Shown here piece after piece: positions 8,390 through 17,070 of a stretch of DNA of 64,000 nucleotides. Positions within the stretch are counted from its first letter, which is position 1. Each line of letters opens with the position of its first letter. The notes below the pieces were generated by a model. The model did no database searches. It saw only the letters and a list, made by a program, of their open reading frames with translations, and was not told where the DNA came from. Source of the DNA: Sphaerothrix gracilis (GTDB lineage: Bacteria > Cyanobacteriota > Cyanobacteriia > Phormidesmidales > Phormidesmidaceae); the NCBI RefSeq assembly GCF_030405905.1, contig NZ_JASATW010000001.1:186001-250000 (forward strand). The letters run 5' to 3'. The position numbers were made by a program, and so were the translations under genes.

Positions 8390-9113
8390 AGTCGCGGTTG
8401 ACAGCAATTAGCAGCCGCAGGATGAAGATAAACAGGTTGATGTAGGTCAAATACATCGACAGAGCTGCCGGTAAATACTGCTCGTCCTTATAGGTACGCG
8501 GCAGAATATAGAAGTCAACAACCGCAGCGCCAACAAACAGCAGCACCCCAATGGCCGAAATAGCAATCTCTAGAAACTGAGGCGTTTGGCCACCGAATAT
8601 AGCAAAGAGAAACTGTCCTACCAGCACAACGATCAGGGCAATCATGCCTAACCCGACCGTTTTGGTTAAGGCAATGCCGTCTTCATCAGAAAGGTTAGAG
8701 CCAATCTGCCGAGCCGCAATAAAGGTAACGCCACAGCCCAAAGCGGCAAACCCAATGCCGGTCATGCCGACCCCAGAAGTACTAAGGGCCACATAAACTA
8801 GACCGCTCAGGGTATAGCCTGAGAGCAAACTGTAGGTCGCTAGCAGCGGCAGAGCAGTTGAATTGTTGCCCTTTTCAGCTACGCCTCGCGCTACGAAGAA
8901 CAAAACCAGTTCAGCAACCAGCGCCATCCAGAAAGTAGGCATAAATATACCAGGGTTAGTTGCAAGTACCTGGATGCCACCAAAGGTGCCTAAGGCTGTC
9001 AGAATTAGCCCACCCCCGACATAGGGCAGGGCATTAGCAACGACGTTCGGCCCTACGAGAGAGCGCCCATTGGCCTGCCGAAAGGCTTCCCGTAGATTGC
9101 TTGTGTTACTCAT
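8388..9113 (-). CDS. Bax inhibitor-1/YccA family membrane protein
   Basis: 241-residue polytopic membrane protein with about seven hydrophobic segments (roughly 28-48, 55-75, 84-107, 110-132, 150-172, 182-203 and 215-236). The family includes YccA and YetJ, the latter a pH-sensitive calcium leak channel. Acidic residues near the C-terminal helices (VDFYILPRTYKDEQY) agree with this family. Its actual role in this organism is unknown. It has a dedicated upstream gap and is divergent from sigF. Confidence 0.85.
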   Translation of the reverse strand: MSNTSNLREAFRQANGRSLVGPNVVANALPYVGGGLILTALGTFGGIQVLATNPGIFMPTFWMALVAELVLFFVARGVAEKGNNSTALPLLATYSLLSGYTLSGLVYVALSTSGVGMTGIGFAALGCGVTFIAARQIGSNLSDEDGIALTKTVGLGMIALIVVLVGQFLFAIFGGQTPQFLEIAISAIGVLLFVGAAVVDFYILPRTYKDEQYLPAALSMYLTYINLFIFILRLLIAVNRD

Positions 9114-9434
9114 ATAAATTTTCCTCAGTATGACTAAATGGTTTGTTCAAGCAGTTTATGAGTTCTATCTTTTGATTTTATCGAAAACAAACGGCTTCAA
9201 TCTAGCCGCAGATACCGAATGAAGCTATTCGGTCACTCGCAGCTTTTAATTCAGCCGCATCACTACAACGCCTTTAGCAAGTTTCCGGAAAGATTAGGCT
9301 CAGTAATTCTGCGGATTCATGGGGCTGTGAGCAACCGCAGTACCGTAGAACAACGATGGTTTTGGTATCGTCCCCTACCCAAAATGGAAGCAACAAACGA
9401 TGAACTCGCTCGCTAAACAAGGTACTCCGCAGAT
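9114..9434. other. intergenic region upstream of sigF
   Basis: 321 bases between the divergent Bax-inhibitor and sigF genes. A 65-codon plus-strand open frame exists here, but it shows no recognisable family and no ribosome site, and I do not call it. A short hairpin, CGGCT / AGCCG, lies at about 9192-9208. sigF promoters are expected here, but I cannot assign them. Confidence 0.4.
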
Positions 9435-10220
9435 ATGACTAGTCAAACTGCCTCTCTCCGCTCCCGTGGCATGGAACTGCTGGTTGCTTACAAGCAAAAT
9501 CCCTCTATCCCAATGCGCAACCAGTTAGTGAAGCTCAACACTGGCCTAGTCCGCAAAATTGCTCATCGGGTCAGCCATCAGTGTTCTGAACCCTACGAAG
9601 ATCTTGAGCAGATTGGCTATCTCGGTCTTATCCGCGCTATTGAGCGATTTGATCCGGCTCAGGGTTGTGCTTTCAGCTCTTTTGCTGTTCCTTATATTCG
9701 CGGCGAAATGCTGCACTTCCTGCGCGATCGCGGCACTGCTGTTAAGATTCCCCGTCGCTGGCAGGATCTACAAAAGGAAGGGCAAAAAAAGCAGATGGAG
9801 CTGCTGCGTCTGTTAGGCCGTCAACCCAGCGATGCCGAAATGGCCGCAGCGCTTGCAGTTTCCGTTCAGGAGTGGCGCGAGGTGAAACTGGCTAGCAAGA
9901 ACCGTTCTCCCCTGAGCCTTGACGCCACCGTTTGCCAGCAAATGGACGCAGCCATCACGCTAGGAGATACTCTGCCAGATGCCCACTATCAGCTTTTGCA
10001 GGCTTTAGAAGAAGACCGTCAGCAGCTACAGCAAGCTTTGAACCAGCTAGAAGGCAAAACCCGCTCTGCTATTGAGTTTGTTTTCTTCAAAGGTCTATCG
10101 CGCAAAGAAGTGGCTGAGCAGATTGGCGTTAGCCCAATGACCGTTACCCGTCGGATTCAGCGAGGTATCGAGCAAATGGTGGCTTACCTGCAGCCTCAAT
10201 TGGCTCAGAGCGATTCCTAA
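9435..10220 (+). CDS. sigF: RNA polymerase sigma factor SigF (group 3)
   Basis: 261-residue alternative sigma factor of the SigB/F/G type. Region 2 contains EDLEQIGYLGLIRAIERFDP and FSSFAVPYIRGEMLHFLRDR, region 3 follows RRWQDLQKEG, and region 4 ends with a helix-turn-helix, SRKEVAEQIGVSPMTVTRRI. In cyanobacteria SigF controls motility, pilin and stress genes. No anti-sigma partner gene is adjacent. A strong terminator follows, so the gene is probably monocistronic. Confidence 0.92.
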   Translation: MTSQTASLRSRGMELLVAYKQNPSIPMRNQLVKLNTGLVRKIAHRVSHQCSEPYEDLEQIGYLGLIRAIERFDPAQGCAFSSFAVPYIRGEMLHFLRDRGTAVKIPRRWQDLQKEGQKKQMELLRLLGRQPSDAEMAAALAVSVQEWREVKLASKNRSPLSLDATVCQQMDAAITLGDTLPDAHYQLLQALEEDRQQLQQALNQLEGKTRSAIEFVFFKGLSRKEVAEQIGVSPMTVTRRIQRGIEQMVAYLQPQLAQSDS

Positions 10221-10271
10221 ACTGCGCCCGTTTCTAATACATCTCTCCTCTCAGCTAATATCCTCTATTGG

Positions 10272-10299
10272 GGGAGCCTCTAGCAGGCTCCCTTTTTTT
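10272..10299 (+). terminator. intrinsic terminator of sigF
   Basis: Perfect 8-bp stem GGGAGCCT / AGGCTCCC with the loop CTAGC, followed by seven T residues. Confidence 0.9.
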
Positions 10300-10406
10300 G
10301 CGCTTTTGACTCGCTGCCTAACACCTAGAGCTGGAATCAGGATAGGGGCTAGATCTGATAGGCTGATGGACTAGGGCAGCAAGCGGGGCGGATACGGAGG
10401 CTAAAA

Positions 10407-11999
10407 ATGGGCCAAGAGAATATTCAATCTGATCGAGCTGATTCGCTAGCGTTTGGGCAGTTGCAGCAGCAGTTACGCGATCGCTGGCTGTCTACCGACT
10501 ATTTTGATCCGCAGCCACGAGAGATTCTAGTCATTCCTTCGCTGAGTTTAGATCAGCAAGAACTACAAAAAATTGAGGGCGTTCACCACTACGAAGAACG
10601 GCTACTCTTTGCTCTAATTCGCCTGCGCAATCCCCGTACTCGGCTGATCTATGTCACCTCTCAGCCGCTTCACCCCAGCATCATCGACTACTATCTGGAA
10701 CTGCTGCCCGGTATTCCCAGTTCCCATGCCCGTAATCGCCTAAAGCTGTTTGCCACCTATGATGCTTCTCAAAAGCCCTTAACGCAAAAAATACTGGAGC
10801 GGCCTCGCCTCGTCGAACGTATCCGCCAGTCCTTGCACACTCAAAATGCCTACATGACCTGCTACAACTCTACACATTTAGAGAAAAAGCTTTCCCTAGA
10901 ACTAGGTGTCCCTCTCCTCGCAGTCGATCCAGACCTTTTAGATTGGGGGACGAAAAGCGGCAGTCGTCGTATTTTTGCCGACTGCGGCCTACCCCATCCG
11001 GACGGTAGCCAACTGGTGCACACGCGGCGAGATTTGGCCACGGTGAGCGCTGAACTGTGGGAACGGCAGCCACACCTAAAGAGAATGGTGATCAAGCTGA
11101 ATGAGGGCTTTTCCGGCGAAGGTAACGCTTTGCTGTCTTTGGACCAGCTTGCCGAGGTGGCCCCCGGCACAGCTAGCCATCAAGAACGCACTGCACGTTT
11201 TTACGAACACCTATCAAGCCTGCGGTTTCAGTGCATGACAGAGCACTGGGAAAACTTTGAGCAAAAAATTCACGACTTGGGTGCGATCGCGGAGGCATTC
11301 GTGGAAGGAGACGAAAAGCGATCGCCCAGCGTCCAAGGTCGGGTAACGCCTTTTGGAGAAGTAGAAATGCTCTCAACCCACGACCAAGTTCTAGGTGGCC
11401 CTGACAACCAGGTCTTTCTAGGCTGCTCGTTCCCAGCCGATGCAGCCTATCGATTAGACATGCAGGCGATGGGCCGTCAGGTTGGTGAGCAGTTAGCGGC
11501 TAAAGGAGCAATAGAGCGCTTTGGCGTAGACTTTATTGCTGTGCGACAGCCTGAGGCTAAGTCCGGTTGGGACTTACAGGCCATTGAAATCAACCTGCGC
11601 AAAGGCGGGACGACCCATCCCTTTATGGCCCTGAAGCTGCTGACCGACGGCAAATACGATCCCCACGATGGCATTTTTTATACGCCCCAGGGCCAGCCTA
11701 AGTACTATCAGGCATCTGACAACCTGCAAAAGGAAGCGTACCGGGGTCTGCTTCCCAGCGATTTAATGGATATTATTGTGGCTAAGCGGCTGCACTTCAA
11801 CTCCATCGCGGGCACCGGAGCTGCCTTTCACCTGATGGGTTGTCTATCAGAGTATGGCAAGCTGGGGATGACGGCAATTGGCAACTCACCGGAGCAGGCC
11901 GAAGAAATTTACCAAAAAGTGACCCAGGCGCTAGACGAAGCCTGCGGTGAACAAGACCCGGTAGAAAGTTTTGAATCTGCGGATACAACCCAATATTAA
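10407..11999 (+). CDS. ATP-grasp peptide ligase (PGM1-related)
   Basis: 530-residue cytosolic protein. The C-terminal half has ATP-grasp features: MVIKLNEGFSGEGNALL (nucleotide-binding lysine and small loop, about 225-241) and the metal-binding EINLRKGGTTHP. The family is annotated as carboxylate-amine or peptide ligase related to PGM1 of pheganomycin synthesis and is widespread in cyanobacteria. The N-terminal 200 residues carry a conserved region, RLIYVTSQPLHPSIIDYYL. The substrate here is unknown. No natural-product cluster surrounds it, so a housekeeping ligase is as likely as secondary metabolism. Confidence 0.75.
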   Translation: MGQENIQSDRADSLAFGQLQQQLRDRWLSTDYFDPQPREILVIPSLSLDQQELQKIEGVHHYEERLLFALIRLRNPRTRLIYVTSQPLHPSIIDYYLELLPGIPSSHARNRLKLFATYDASQKPLTQKILERPRLVERIRQSLHTQNAYMTCYNSTHLEKKLSLELGVPLLAVDPDLLDWGTKSGSRRIFADCGLPHPDGSQLVHTRRDLATVSAELWERQPHLKRMVIKLNEGFSGEGNALLSLDQLAEVAPGTASHQERTARFYEHLSSLRFQCMTEHWENFEQKIHDLGAIAEAFVEGDEKRSPSVQGRVTPFGEVEMLSTHDQVLGGPDNQVFLGCSFPADAAYRLDMQAMGRQVGEQLAAKGAIERFGVDFIAVRQPEAKSGWDLQAIEINLRKGGTTHPFMALKLLTDGKYDPHDGIFYTPQGQPKYYQASDNLQKEAYRGLLPSDLMDIIVAKRLHFNSIAGTGAAFHLMGCLSEYGKLGMTAIGNSPEQAEEIYQKVTQALDEACGEQDPVESFESADTTQY

Positions 12000-12034
12000 A
12001 TCCCAAGACGCTGAGCGTCCTTCAACAGGATGCC

Positions 12035-12505
12035 TTAGGCATTTTTCAGCGCCCGCTCAATCTCCCGCTTCTCCTGCTTGCGCTTCAGGCTTTCGCGCTT
12101 ATCGTGGAGCTTCTTACCGCGAGCTAGCCCCATCAGGACCTTGACCCGTCCATCTTTTAAGTACATTTTTAGCGGCACTAGGGTCAGCCCTTTCTGCTCT
12201 GTTTGACCAATCAGCTTGCGAATTTCTTGCTTATGCAGCAGCAGCTTACGACTACGTCTAGGGTCGTGGTTGTAAGTCTGGGTGGTCATAGAGTGGGGCG
12301 AGACATGCACATTGAGTAACCAAGCTTCCTCATTACGAATTAGGCCGTACCCATCTCGCAAATTGACCTTGCCGGCCCGAATCGATTTGACTTCAGTGCC
12401 CACTAGCTGAATTCCGGCTTCATAAGTTTCTAGAATTTCGTAGAGATAGCGGGCCTGTCGGTTGTCGGTGATGACCTTGTAGCCGCCACTAGAATCTTTT
12501 GCCAT
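12035..12505 (-). CDS. smpB: SsrA-binding protein SmpB
   Basis: 156-residue partner of tmRNA in trans-translation, rescuing stalled ribosomes. The conserved core ETYEAGIQLVGTEVKSIRAG and the tail LARGKKLHDKRESLKRK are both present. The tmRNA gene itself is not in this window. It lies downstream of the YciI gene on the same strand, 19 bases apart. Confidence 0.95.
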   Translation of the reverse strand: MAKDSSGGYKVITDNRQARYLYEILETYEAGIQLVGTEVKSIRAGKVNLRDGYGLIRNEEAWLLNVHVSPHSMTTQTYNHDPRRSRKLLLHKQEIRKLIGQTEQKGLTLVPLKMYLKDGRVKVLMGLARGKKLHDKRESLKRKQEKREIERALKNA

Positions 12506-12524
12506 ATCATCTGCTCCTCGTCAC

Positions 12525-12791
12525 TTACTCAACCACCACACACCACTGATGCAGTTCGTACTCAACGCAGCCATTAGCAATCAGCGGATCGCGCTGCACA
12601 ATCGCTTTTGCCTGCTCTAAAGAGTCCGCCTGAAACAGCAACATGCCACCGCCCCGTTCAGCCCAGTAGCCGCTGCGAGCTTCGTGCCCCTGACTAATTA
12701 GCTTGCGAACATACTCAACATGGGCAGGCACGTGTCGATCGAAGGTGGCTTTATCGACAATGCCTTTTTCTATTTTGGCAAACCAAGGCAT
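12525..12791 (-). CDS. YciI family protein
   Basis: 88-residue protein of the YCII-related ferredoxin-like fold: an N-terminal beta strand, the HVEYVRKLISQG segment, RGGGMLLFQADS, and AKAIVQRDPLI. H25 (in PAHVEYV) and D70 (in RDPLI) match the usual putative active-site His and Asp. Function is poorly known; members include small dehydrochlorinase-like enzymes. It precedes smpB closely and is divergent from the RNA ligase-like gene. Confidence 0.85.
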   Translation of the reverse strand: MPWFAKIEKGIVDKATFDRHVPAHVEYVRKLISQGHEARSGYWAERGGGMLLFQADSLEQAKAIVQRDPLIANGCVEYELHQWCVVVE

Positions 12792-12875
12792 GGAGAATCT
12801 GACTTATCCGAAACAGAGTAATAGACTAGGCTTTTAGAAGCAGCAACTCAGTCTATCAAGCCCATTGTATGTTGT

Positions 12876-13439
12876 ATGGAAAACGACCTAAAACTTCGCC
12901 GCTTTTTTATTGCGTTGCTGCCACCCACTGCAGTACGAGACTATGCCAACGAGATTAAGCAGCATTTTAGCGATCGCTACCAGAGCCGCGCGGCTCAAAA
13001 ATCGCCGCCCCACATCACGCTGCAGCCCCCTTTTGAATGGCCGATGGCTGAGCTGAACCGTCTAAAGTCCGTTCTGACTACATTTGCCGCTCAGCAACCC
13101 TCTGTGCCTGTCAGGCTGTCAGGCTTTGGCGCTTTTCCGCCACGGGTCATCTATATAGACGTGCAGCATACAGATGAGCTTATGGCCTTACAAACTCAGC
13201 TCTCTCAGCATTTAGAGAAGCAGCTCAATATCGTTGATACCCGTTCCCAGAATCGTCCTTTTCGGCCTCACCTAACAGTAGCCTTCCGCGATTTAAAGCC
13301 GAAGGCTTTTCGGCTAGCTTGGCCCCGCTTTGAAGCGAAGTCAGCTGAGTTTGCGTTTAAGGTATCCCAGCTTACCCTGCTAATTCACGACGGTAGGCGC
13401 TGGACAGTGGCTAGAAATTTTCGTTTTGGCACCACGTAA
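12876..13439 (+). CDS. thpR: 2'-5' RNA ligase / RNA cyclic phosphodiesterase family protein
   Basis: 187-residue protein of the 2H phosphoesterase superfamily. Both catalytic HxT motifs are visible: HITL near residue 47 and HLTV near 131. Members join or hydrolyse 2'-5' or 2',3'-cyclic phosphate RNA ends. The start RRFFIALLPP is typical. It is convergent with the DUF4278 gene and shares a hairpin with it. The symbol follows E. coli ThpR; functional equivalence is inferred. Confidence 0.85.
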   Translation: MENDLKLRRFFIALLPPTAVRDYANEIKQHFSDRYQSRAAQKSPPHITLQPPFEWPMAELNRLKSVLTTFAAQQPSVPVRLSGFGAFPPRVIYIDVQHTDELMALQTQLSQHLEKQLNIVDTRSQNRPFRPHLTVAFRDLKPKAFRLAWPRFEAKSAEFAFKVSQLTLLIHDGRRWTVARNFRFGTT

Positions 13440-13469
13440 AATAGCGGCAGAGAAGTTTTCTCTGCCGCT
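13436..13469 (-). terminator. terminator between convergent thpR-like and DUF4278 genes
   Basis: Perfect 12-bp stem AGCGGCAGAGAA / TTCTCTGCCGCT with a 3-base loop (13443-13469). On the minus strand it is followed by A-TTTT, so it best serves the DUF4278 transcript. The plus-strand side lacks a good T run. Confidence 0.7.
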
Positions 13470-13499
13470 AAAGGCTGCGTTAATCAGCCACAAGAGCAT

Positions 13500-13937
13500 T
13501 TAGCTCATAGTTGCGCGGCTGCGATCGTAGGTTGCCCAAAAGCTAGGATGGACCTTGCCTTGGATATGATTCCAATACCGAGATGCGGTTTCTGGCAGAC
13601 CCACTTCTGCGGCTAGGCGACCCAGCATCGTTTGCTGACGACGCTTGACGTTGCTGTGATGGTTCATCATGGCTAAACGAGCGCGATCGCCGACTGCACC
13701 AGTCGCAGAAGCCACAGGCTGGGCCGCAGGCGTCGCTTCAGGCTGCTCGACAGCTTCACCAGTCTTGTAAGCCACACCACGATAGACTAGGTCTAAGGTG
13801 GGCTGATGAACAGCGGCTTTAGCCGGGTTGCGGAATCGAATATCGACGCCGCGATATTTGCCGCGCTCAGGAGCAGTTTCAGCCTGAGTCGCGGGCGGAG
13901 TATAGTCGTAAGTTACGCCACGGTAAGTTAATTTCAT
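13500..13937 (-). CDS. DUF4278 domain-containing protein
   Basis: 145-residue cyanobacterial protein of unknown function. The N-terminus MKLTYRGVTYDY is the DUF4278 signature. A YRG core recurs three times, at residues 5-7, 28-30 and 52-54, the third in VYRGVAYKTG. A Pro/Ala linker follows. The C-terminal half has a basic segment (VKRRQQTMLGRLA) and ends WATYDRSRATMS. The long 5' leader suggests regulated expression. Confidence 0.85.
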   Translation of the reverse strand: MKLTYRGVTYDYTPPATQAETAPERGKYRGVDIRFRNPAKAAVHQPTLDLVYRGVAYKTGEAVEQPEATPAAQPVASATGAVGDRARLAMMNHHSNVKRRQQTMLGRLAAEVGLPETASRYWNHIQGKVHPSFWATYDRSRATMS

Positions 13938-14238
13938 GGATTCGCCTCCATATCAACGTATTGTCTCACTGTGTCAATGTGAGGCGCGTTCCTTCAGGGA
14001 GCGACCCCTTACTTCCGTCTCTTGGCAATGACTTAAAACAGCTTCAAGCCAAAAGATGAACGATTTGCTTTGTCTTTCTGTATTGTATGTTACCGTTTCG
14101 CATTTTGCCAAGGCAATTTAATACGGTTTTCCACCGAAAAAGACAAAATCTTAGCTAAAACCTCCACAAGACTGAACTTGCGGAGGCTTGAAAGTGAGCT
14201 TATCTCTATCCAAAGAGTGAGATTAGCTAGAGATGGGG
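13938..14238. other. intergenic region upstream of the DUF4278 gene
   Basis: 301 bases. It holds the terminator of the following minus-strand gene at 14154-14186 and AT-rich sequence that probably contains the promoter of the DUF4278 gene. I see no further gene. Confidence 0.5.
14154..14186 (-). terminator. terminator of the baeRF-type gene
   Basis: On the minus strand, a 10-bp stem CCTCCGCAAG / CTTGTGGAGG (one G-U pair) with a 6-base loop, followed by TTTTAGC. Confidence 0.75.
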
Positions 14239-15429
14239 CTACGAACTAACGGTAGCAGTTTGTCCTACGTTGGTGGGATAGCGCAGGACAGCGGCTAGCG
14301 GACTTTTAGCTGGCATCTTGTCAGCCGTCATCAAGTAGACCTCACCCCCCTGCAAAAAGGTACGAACAGCGGCTAGATCAGTTAGGTCAGTAGCTTCTGG
14401 AGTTCTTTCCTCTAGCAGCGTGACCGTATTGGAGTTTGGCTCAAAAGCGCCCCATTGCTGATGTCCAGCCTGGACGAAAAGGGCACCTACCTGACCGTAG
14501 TGAGCCGCTGGAATGACTTCTTGCATCTGGGTGACGGCTTGCCCCGTGCCTGACAGCTCATTAAAAGACGCTAGTGCCTGGGACTGGAACTGCTCAAAGT
14601 GGGGCTGAACTACCTGCCATGCTTTGGCATGTAGTTCTTGATGGCTGAGATTGTCAGGATTGCCCTCAACGCCTGTTTCTAAAACTTTGCTGTAGTCGCT
14701 GACCTCACGATACATGGACTGTATACGTTCAACCCCAGCCAGAACTAAAGGAGCTTGTTCTTCGTGCAAGAATCCTTGGAGGCCATTGTTAACCTGCTGC
14801 AGATAGCGACGAACTTCGTTTTTGTCATCGGTTGTGCCGACGCCTTGACCGTGATATACCGGCGAACCACCACCTGCATTGGTGCTGTGGAACTGTAGCT
14901 GCTTTTCTGGATCGTCGTACTGTAGGGCTTCTGCTAGGCTGCCAGGAATATCTTCAAGCATCACTTCAGCGATCTGGTGCTGGGTCGCCTGGAACAGTCT
15001 TAGCTGATTTTCGCTCAGGGCCAAGATGAAGAAAGTACCGTCATTGGCAAACAGCGGCATCAGCGGCTTCAAGTAGAAGCGATCGCTCACGACTGTATGC
15101 TCTTCAAATGAAACTGGCAGACGGTAATAGCGGAAAAAATTGGGCGCGATAAACATCGCCAGTCCCTGGCTCTGATTTTGCCAAAAGCGGCTAGTTTCGT
15201 TCATTTCAAAGGCATAGGGCTGAGCTGGCTCCAGCAAAGCTTGAATTTCAGTGCCTTGCATGCCCAACTGCTGGAGCTGTTCTTCTGCCTGTCTAAGCTG
15301 GTTCTTCAGCCGAATCGGATCTTGGCGAATCTCTTGGCTGGCCACATGTGTAGGAATGTAGATAGACACTGCAGGCGACTCAGCCGTTTCAAGGATAGAT
15401 TTTAGGTTTGCTTTTGAAAGTAAAGTCAT
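14239..15429 (-). CDS. bacterial archaeo-eukaryotic release-factor-like (baeRF) protein
   Basis: 396-residue cytosolic protein resembling the baeRF group of eRF1/Vms1-like proteins, probably family 7. Typical blocks are AVSIYIPTHVA near the N-terminus, GLAMFIAPNFFRYYRLP, DRFYLKPLMPLF and FFILALSENQLRLF. The family is predicted to act in ribosome rescue or stress, but this is not proven. An in-frame TTG 45 bases upstream falls inside a 10-bp hairpin, so I prefer the ATG at 15429. The gene lies between DUF4278 and a GMC oxidoreductase and has its own terminator. Confidence 0.72.
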   Translation of the reverse strand: MTLLSKANLKSILETAESPAVSIYIPTHVASQEIRQDPIRLKNQLRQAEEQLQQLGMQGTEIQALLEPAQPYAFEMNETSRFWQNQSQGLAMFIAPNFFRYYRLPVSFEEHTVVSDRFYLKPLMPLFANDGTFFILALSENQLRLFQATQHQIAEVMLEDIPGSLAEALQYDDPEKQLQFHSTNAGGGSPVYHGQGVGTTDDKNEVRRYLQQVNNGLQGFLHEEQAPLVLAGVERIQSMYREVSDYSKVLETGVEGNPDNLSHQELHAKAWQVVQPHFEQFQSQALASFNELSGTGQAVTQMQEVIPAAHYGQVGALFVQAGHQQWGAFEPNSNTVTLLEERTPEATDLTDLAAVRTFLQGGEVYLMTADKMPAKSPLAAVLRYPTNVGQTATVSS

Positions 15430-15452
15430 AGTCTTTATCGTTATTACAACAG

Positions 15453-15477
15453 GCTTTGCAGGTGTTGCCTGCAAAGC
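15453..15477 (-). promoter_or_regulatory. leader hairpin upstream of the baeRF-type gene
   Basis: Perfect 10-bp inverted repeat GCTTTGCAGG / CCTGCAAAGC with a 5-base loop. It sits in the 63-base gap between the GMC oxidoreductase stop and the baeRF ATG. There is no T run after it on the minus strand, so it looks more like an RNA processing, stability or regulatory hairpin than a terminator. Confidence 0.5.
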
Positions 15478-15492
15478 GATCGCTGGGTGGAC

Positions 15493-17016
15493 TCATTCCT
15501 CAAGCTGAGCTTTGAGATGATCGGCCACTCGCAGCGCATTCGCCACCAGAGTCAATGTAGGATTCATTGCCCCCATAGATGGAAAAAAGCTGGCATCGAC
15601 GACATAGAGATTGTCTACATCGTGAGTACGGCAGTTGATATCGAGCACGCTGCTGGCCGGATCTTGGCCAAACACACAGGTACCTACTTGATGCCAAACC
15701 ACCGCCGACTTCATGGTCTTACGCCAGAACATAAAGAATCCCAGTTCGCGCAGGTGATCTTCTAGAACATGGATTAAATCAGCATGGGGCTGAGTATTAT
15801 TGGGCCGGTGGTGTACCGTAATTCGCCCCTGATGATCCACGGTGACTCGGTTCTCGTAGCGAGGTAGGTCTTCAGTGGTCACCCACCAGTCTACGGAGTG
15901 AGCAGCCAGATATTGCAGCGTTTCCACAGGCATTTCAGTGGGGGCCATGTGCTGTAACCGCTGCCACACAGCCTTACCCGTGAGCTGAATTTGGCCCAGC
16001 GGATAATCCTGGGCTGGCCCTTTGAAGTAGTAGTCATGAATGCCCAAAGTTTTTTGGAAAACAGTGGGGTTGGGTTCATCCGCTACGGAAATTAGGGCCG
16101 AATGATTGTGAAACATCAGGTTGCGGCCCACCAATCCTGAAGAGTTGGCTACCCCGTCAGGGTGCTTGTCATTGCCTGAGCGCAGCAGCAGCTTGGCAGA
16201 GTTGATGGCTCCACAGGAGACAACTACAGTGTCAGCGCTAAAGGACTGAAGCTGACCGTTCAGCTCAACCTCTACGGATTCGATCCGCCGACCGGATGCA
16301 TCCGTTTGCAGGCGGGTCACGAGGGTATGAGTTAGCAATTGGACGTTCTCATATTGCCGCGCCGGATCAACGCAGGCAATCTGGGCATCACACTTGGCAT
16401 CCACCAGACAGGGATAGGGATCGCAGGTTTCGCAGCGAATGCAGGGACGATTTTCAGGATGCTCTTCGTCCCGGTTAAGCGCTAGGGTGAGGTGAACCGG
16501 ATTGAGGCCGCGATCGCGCAGTTGGTCAGCTATTTGCTGAATGCGAGGCGCATGGGCAAAGGGGCCGTAGGGGTATTCCGCCGACATGGGCGGCTCTGTC
16601 GGATCTTCGCCCCGCTGGCCGTGAATTTTAAATAGGCTTTCGGCGCGGGTGTAATAAGGCTCCAAGTCGTTATAGGTCAACGGCCATCCGGGAGAAACGC
16701 CGTCGTAATGCTGTAAATCTTCAAAGTCCTCCTGCCGCATCCGCTGCAGGGCGGCCCCATAGACCTTGGTATTGCCACCAACAAAATAGTGAATTTCCGG
16801 ACTAAACGCTGTTCCATCCGGCTCGTACCATTTTTCATCAGCCTGATAGCGCCGCTCTAAAAAAACTGCGTCAGGATTCCAGTTGTCTTTCTCGCGTGGC
16901 AGATAGCCACCCCGCTCTAGAACCAGAATACGCTTACCCGTGGGGGCTAGGGCATAGGCCAGAGTTCCACCGCCAGCCCCGGCACCAATGATTAAGATGT
17001 CGTAGTGATTGTGCAT
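15493..17016 (-). CDS. GMC-family FAD-dependent oxidoreductase
   Basis: 507-residue flavoprotein of the glucose-methanol-choline oxidoreductase family. The Rossmann motif ILIIGAGAGGGTLA is at the N-terminus, and the GMC signature region VVSCGAINSAKLLLRSGN is in the middle. The C-terminal domain has VVWHQVGTC and VDASFFPSMGAMNPTLT, carrying the family's active-site His region. A cysteine-rich insertion, CIRCETCDPYPCLVDAKC (about 192-209), might bind a metal and is notable. Substrate unknown. It lies 54 bases downstream of the Rieske/FAD gene, so an electron-transfer relation is possible. Confidence 0.88.
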   Translation of the reverse strand: MHNHYDILIIGAGAGGGTLAYALAPTGKRILVLERGGYLPREKDNWNPDAVFLERRYQADEKWYEPDGTAFSPEIHYFVGGNTKVYGAALQRMRQEDFEDLQHYDGVSPGWPLTYNDLEPYYTRAESLFKIHGQRGEDPTEPPMSAEYPYGPFAHAPRIQQIADQLRDRGLNPVHLTLALNRDEEHPENRPCIRCETCDPYPCLVDAKCDAQIACVDPARQYENVQLLTHTLVTRLQTDASGRRIESVEVELNGQLQSFSADTVVVSCGAINSAKLLLRSGNDKHPDGVANSSGLVGRNLMFHNHSALISVADEPNPTVFQKTLGIHDYYFKGPAQDYPLGQIQLTGKAVWQRLQHMAPTEMPVETLQYLAAHSVDWWVTTEDLPRYENRVTVDHQGRITVHHRPNNTQPHADLIHVLEDHLRELGFFMFWRKTMKSAVVWHQVGTCVFGQDPASSVLDINCRTHDVDNLYVVDASFFPSMGAMNPTLTLVANALRVADHLKAQLEE

Positions 17017-17070
17017 GGAAAAATCGGAGTTAAGGAGCAGACGATAAAAGCTCTACCCGGTCGGCAAACC

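Noticed and set aside
8219..8401. 60-codon plus-strand open frame in the repeat island
   Set aside because: It is translated palindromic repeat sequence and overlaps the start of the next gene's end; no protein family resemblance.
9219..9416. 65-codon plus-strand open frame upstream of sigF
   Set aside because: No recognisable family, no ribosome site, and it lies in a divergent promoter region.
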